Origin: Syntrophomonadaceae bacterium
GTDB lineage: Bacteria; Bacillota; Dethiobacteria; PWVN01
Direction of reading: 5' to 3'
NCBI GenBank assembly: GCA_003561835.1
Contig: PWVN01000160.1
Location: 1-7,469, forward strand
Length of the DNA: 7,469 nucleotides
The position numbers and the translations under genes are program-made. Under the pieces are notes generated by a model, which saw only the letters and a program-made list of their open reading frames with translations, did no database searches and had not been told where the DNA came from. Below are positions 4,934 through 7,469 of the stretch, piece after piece (positions within the stretch are counted from its first letter, which is position 1; each line of letters starts with the position of its first letter).

Positions 4934-5677
4934 ATGGGGACCTTGATTTACGACGGCAGTTTTGACGGGTTGATGACAGCCCTCTACCGGGTCTTCCTGG
5001 GAGGAGATACAGCGGAAGAACTGATTGCAGAAAAGGACTACCAGCCCGGCCTTTTTTCCACCGGGCAGAGAGTTGAAACCCATGAAGGAACAGCAACGGC
5101 CATGGTGGAGGCCATCAGAAAAAAGATATCCCCCAGAGCCCTGCGCCATGCCTTTTATGCCGCTTCCACCGGGAGAAAAGAGGCGGGTACCCTGGTATAC
5201 CGGTACATAAAAAAAGGCTTTTCCCTGGGGAAAGCCCTGGATTCCCACCTGTTGGACCCCGATGTGGCCGCCCTGCACGCCCTCAGCAGGAGGGTGGGGC
5301 GGGAGCTCCACCGCCTCCTGGGCCTGACCCGTTTCCGCCTGCTGGAAAACGGGGTCCTCTATGCTCCCCTGGAGCCCGACAGCGACATCATCGTCCTCCT
5401 GGCCCCCCATTTCGCCCTCCGCCTGCCCCGGGAAAACTGGATCATTCACGATGTCAGAAGGGGCAAGGCGGCCCTGTACAACAGGCGGCAGTGGGTCCTT
5501 ACGGACCTAGAGCGGCAGGGCAGGTTGCCCCTGGACCGGGAAGAGGAGGAGCTTCAGGAGTTATGGAAGAATTATTTTGCCCGCATCGCCATAGAGGAGC
5601 GGAAGAACCCCCGGCTGCAGGCCGGCAATATGCCGAAGAAATACTGGAAGTACCTGGTGGAGAAGGAAGGGCGGTAG
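4934..5677 (+). CDS. DUF4130 / TIGR03915-like probable DNA metabolism protein
   Basis: A 247-residue protein of the family that accompanies TIGR03916 radical SAM proteins. Diagnostic segments are YDGSFDGLMTALY (6-18), LENGVLYAPLEPDSDI (137-152), HFALRLPRENWIIHDVRRGK (159-178) and a C-terminal block with RKNPRLQAGNMPKKYWKYL (223-241). No transmembrane segment or signal peptide is visible, so it should be cytoplasmic. The open frame extends back to 4790, but that part overlaps the radical SAM gene; the ATG at 4934, one base after the upstream TAA, begins the conserved N-terminus and gives a normal length. Translation is probably coupled to the upstream gene. In many other bacteria this domain is fused to a UdgX-type uracil-DNA glycosylase domain; nothing of that kind follows here. 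I infer that the two proteins work together, with substrate and reaction unknown. Confidence 0.88.
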   Translation: MGTLIYDGSFDGLMTALYRVFLGGDTAEELIAEKDYQPGLFSTGQRVETHEGTATAMVEAIRKKISPRALRHAFYAASTGRKEAGTLVYRYIKKGFSLGKALDSHLLDPDVAALHALSRRVGRELHRLLGLTRFRLLENGVLYAPLEPDSDIIVLLAPHFALRLPRENWIIHDVRRGKAALYNRRQWVLTDLERQGRLPLDREEEELQELWKNYFARIAIEERKNPRLQAGNMPKKYWKYLVEKEGR

Positions 5678-7469
5678 CTATGCCCCTTCCCTGCGGTCCA
5701 GTTTATCCTGATACATGGAGTTATCCGCTTCCTTAAAGGTTTCCGCCAGGGTCTTGCCCCCGTCATCCGTCGTGGCCATTCCCACGGATATGCTCAAGGG
5801 CAGCTGGGGCCCTTTTTTGTTATATTTATTTATGGAGCCCTTAATCCTGTCCACCACGTCTTTTCCCGACCCGGCATCGGTTTTGGGCAAAATCACGGCG
5901 AACTCATCCCCCCCTACCCGGGCGAAGATGTCCCCTCGGCGCAGGGATTTTTTCATGACCCCTGCGGCGGACTGCAGTAGTTTGTCCCCCTGGTCATGGC
6001 CGTAGGTATCGTTGATCCTCTTCAGGCCGTCCACATCGGCGGATATGATGGTAATGGGGTAGTCCCTGCCCCGGGATAACCGCTGGATTTCCTCCTCGAA
6101 GAAGGTCCGGTTGTACAGCCCCGTCAGCTGGTCGTGGAGGCTCAAATACTCGAGTTTTTTCTGATACTGCTTGGATTCGGTGATATCCCGGATCATGGCG
6201 ACGACCTCGTTTTTGGCATAGGCCTTGATGCGGGCTTCATAATAACGGGGCCCGGAATTTTCTTTCAGCCTGAATTCCAGGGTCAGCAGTTCTTTGGACA
6301 TGAGGGCCTCCTCGATGGCTGCCATGAAGCGCCCTGCCAGGAGTTTGGGCCAGATTTCCTGGGCCTTTTTCCCCTGCATTCTTTCTCGGGACCACACCGG
6401 GTCTTCGTTGTCCCCCAGGATATCCAGGCAGGACCCCTCCCTGTTGAACCGGGCCAGGATGTCGGGGATGGCCTCCACGATGGAACTTTTCAGGGACTCA
6501 CTTTCCAGGAGGGCCGCTTCCGCCTCCTTCCGCTGGGAAATATCCTGCATGATCAGGAGTTTCCCCGTGGCTTGATTGGAGTGGTTTTTAATGCTGGATG
6601 AGCGGATGTCATACCACTGCCGTTTTCCGGAGGAGTCAAAAAACCACTCCATGGCCTCCTGCCTCTCGTAGGAATGATGGTTGTACTGACGGGAGAACAG
6701 ATCGATGATCTTGTCCGCCGATTGCCCGATCAGGGATCTGGCAGGCCCGAAAAGTTTTTGGGCCGCCTCGTTGATGTCCACGATGCGGTCCCGGGCGTCC
6801 AGCACCACGAGACCGGCCTGGATGGCGTTGAAGACGTTGGCCCTGGCCACGGGCAGGATTTCGAAGGGCTTGAAAAAGGCCAGGTCCCACAAAAAAATCA
6901 ATCCAGCAAAGAAGAGGCCGAAGGGGATCAAATCAAAGTGGATGGGGCTTACGCCCAGCATATAAAGGACAAAGGCCGCCCCGGGAAACAGGGAACCGGT
7001 GAAGAGGAGCAGATACCGCCTTCTGAAGAAAATGCTGCTCTGCAGGTATTCTTCCAGCAGGAAAAAGATGGCCAGGGTATAGAGGATGACAAAATAGGTT
7101 ATATGGACCCAATACCAGGGGCCTTCTTCCAGGGCAACGATGAAGATTCCCCTCTGGGGCATCAGGGACAGGCTACGGTAATAGAGCTGATGCCAGTCAT
7201 TGGTCAGGACCAGGGTAAGGGTAAGGGCCGGAATGAGAAATAACCCGGCAGCGATGGGCTTTTTCAGCCACCTCTGCCGGTCCGTATACTGCAGGATGAA
7301 TAGAAGCCAGAGGGCGGGGAGGAGGGCGATGCCGAAGTACTGGAGGCGCAGCCAGAAGAACAGCTCCCGGATGTTGGTGCTGTTCAGCTCGAAGAAATAA
7401 CCCAGAGAATAGATCCCGGCAGCTGCCGATAGGGCGGAGAAGGTCACGGCCGCATTTACATGCCGGTAC
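5678..7469 (-). CDS. Membrane-bound diguanylate cyclase: 7TM sensor, two PAS domains, GGDEF (5' end cut off)
   Basis: This enzyme should make cyclic di-GMP from two GTP. Numbering from the GTG at 7447: several membrane segments occupy about 1-190 (histidine-kinase-type 7TM N-terminal region, with YSLGYFFELNS and LQYFGIALLP), a first PAS domain about 203-306, a second about 317-424, and a GGDEF domain about 432-583. The catalytic motif GGDEF (512-516) is intact, as are metal-binding D471 (SADVDGLK) and N479-D480. RRGD (503-506), five residues before GGDEF, is a complete I-site for product inhibition. No EAL or HD domain is present, so it should be a cyclase only. The frame stays open to the window edge, and the family normally has residues before the first helix, so the true start probably lies outside; the GTG at 7447 has no clear ribosome site. 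The stop directly abuts that of the convergent DUF4130 gene. Confidence 0.9.
   Translation of the reverse strand, partial: YRHVNAAVTFSALSAAAGIYSLGYFFELNSTNIRELFFWLRLQYFGIALLPALWLLFILQYTDRQRWLKKPIAAGLFLIPALTLTLVLTNDWHQLYYRSLSLMPQRGIFIVALEEGPWYWVHITYFVILYTLAIFFLLEEYLQSSIFFRRRYLLLFTGSLFPGAAFVLYMLGVSPIHFDLIPFGLFFAGLIFLWDLAFFKPFEILPVARANVFNAIQAGLVVLDARDRIVDINEAAQKLFGPARSLIGQSADKIIDLFSRQYNHHSYERQEAMEWFFDSSGKRQWYDIRSSSIKNHSNQATGKLLIMQDISQRKEAEAALLESESLKSSIVEAIPDILARFNREGSCLDILGDNEDPVWSRERMQGKKAQEIWPKLLAGRFMAAIEEALMSKELLTLEFRLKENSGPRYYEARIKAYAKNEVVAMIRDITESKQYQKKLEYLSLHDQLTGLYNRTFFEEEIQRLSRGRDYPITIISADVDGLKRINDTYGHDQGDKLLQSAAGVMKKSLRRGDIFARVGGDEFAVILPKTDAGSGKDVVDRIKGSINKYNKKGPQLPLSISVGMATTDDGGKTLAETFKEADNSMYQDKLDRREGA

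Noticed and set aside
4769..5449. 226-codon minus-strand open frame opposite the radical SAM and DUF4130 genes
   Set aside because: It is a Gly/Gln/Pro-rich antisense frame of G+C-rich coding DNA, with no motif, and covers two well-supported genes.
6134..7243. Long plus-strand frames opposite the diguanylate cyclase (6134-6601, 6674-7243)
   Set aside because: Their composition is low complexity (Gly, Gln, Asp, His) and they mirror a gene with clear PAS and GGDEF domains.

Overview
The window looks like chromosomal DNA of a Bacillota (Firmicutes), probably a Clostridia-type anaerobe. This is inferred from AAGGAGG-type ribosome binding sites, GTG and TTG starts, sigma-A-type promoters with an A-tract UP element, and a stand-alone DUF4130 protein beside a radical SAM protein. 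By eye the G+C content is a little above 50%. No RNA gene, CRISPR array, insertion sequence or prophage part was seen.

Left part (about 162-3447, minus strand): a self-regulated ABC export operon. From right to left it holds a TetR-family repressor, an ABC ATPase starting with TTG, two ABC-2 type permeases of 241 and 240 residues, and after a 102-base gap a 39-codon single-span membrane protein with a strong ribosome binding site. The promoter is unusually legible: an A-rich UP element, TTGACA, a 17-base spacer and TACAAT. One palindromic operator (TGACAC-CA-GTGTCA) fills the spacer and an identical one lies just past the expected transcription start, 32 bp away. The simplest reading is that TetR represses its own operon until a ligand, perhaps a substrate of the pump, releases it. 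The layout of one ATPase and two permeases resembles the mycobacterial Rv2686c-Rv2688c drug exporter; the substrate here is unknown.

Middle (3448-5677, plus strand): a divergent two-gene operon, one base between the genes. It encodes a radical SAM protein with a C-terminal helix-hairpin-helix (TIGR03916-like, 'putative DNA modification/repair') and its partner (TIGR03915/DUF4130-like). Their reaction is, to my knowledge, undetermined. In many other bacteria the DUF4130 domain is fused to a UdgX-type uracil-DNA glycosylase domain, which is absent here. The leader holds two candidate promoters, a 9-bp inverted repeat and a near-consensus Bacillota LexA (SOS) box, which would fit a DNA-damage role. 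This is the part of the window most likely to hold undescribed biology.

Right part (5678-7469, minus strand): a membrane-bound diguanylate cyclase (7TM sensor, two PAS domains, GGDEF with an intact I-site), cut by the window edge at its N-terminus. Its stop codon directly abuts that of the DUF4130 gene, so the two convergent genes have no spacer. The left 161 bases hold a possible terminator for the exporter operon and no gene I can recognise.
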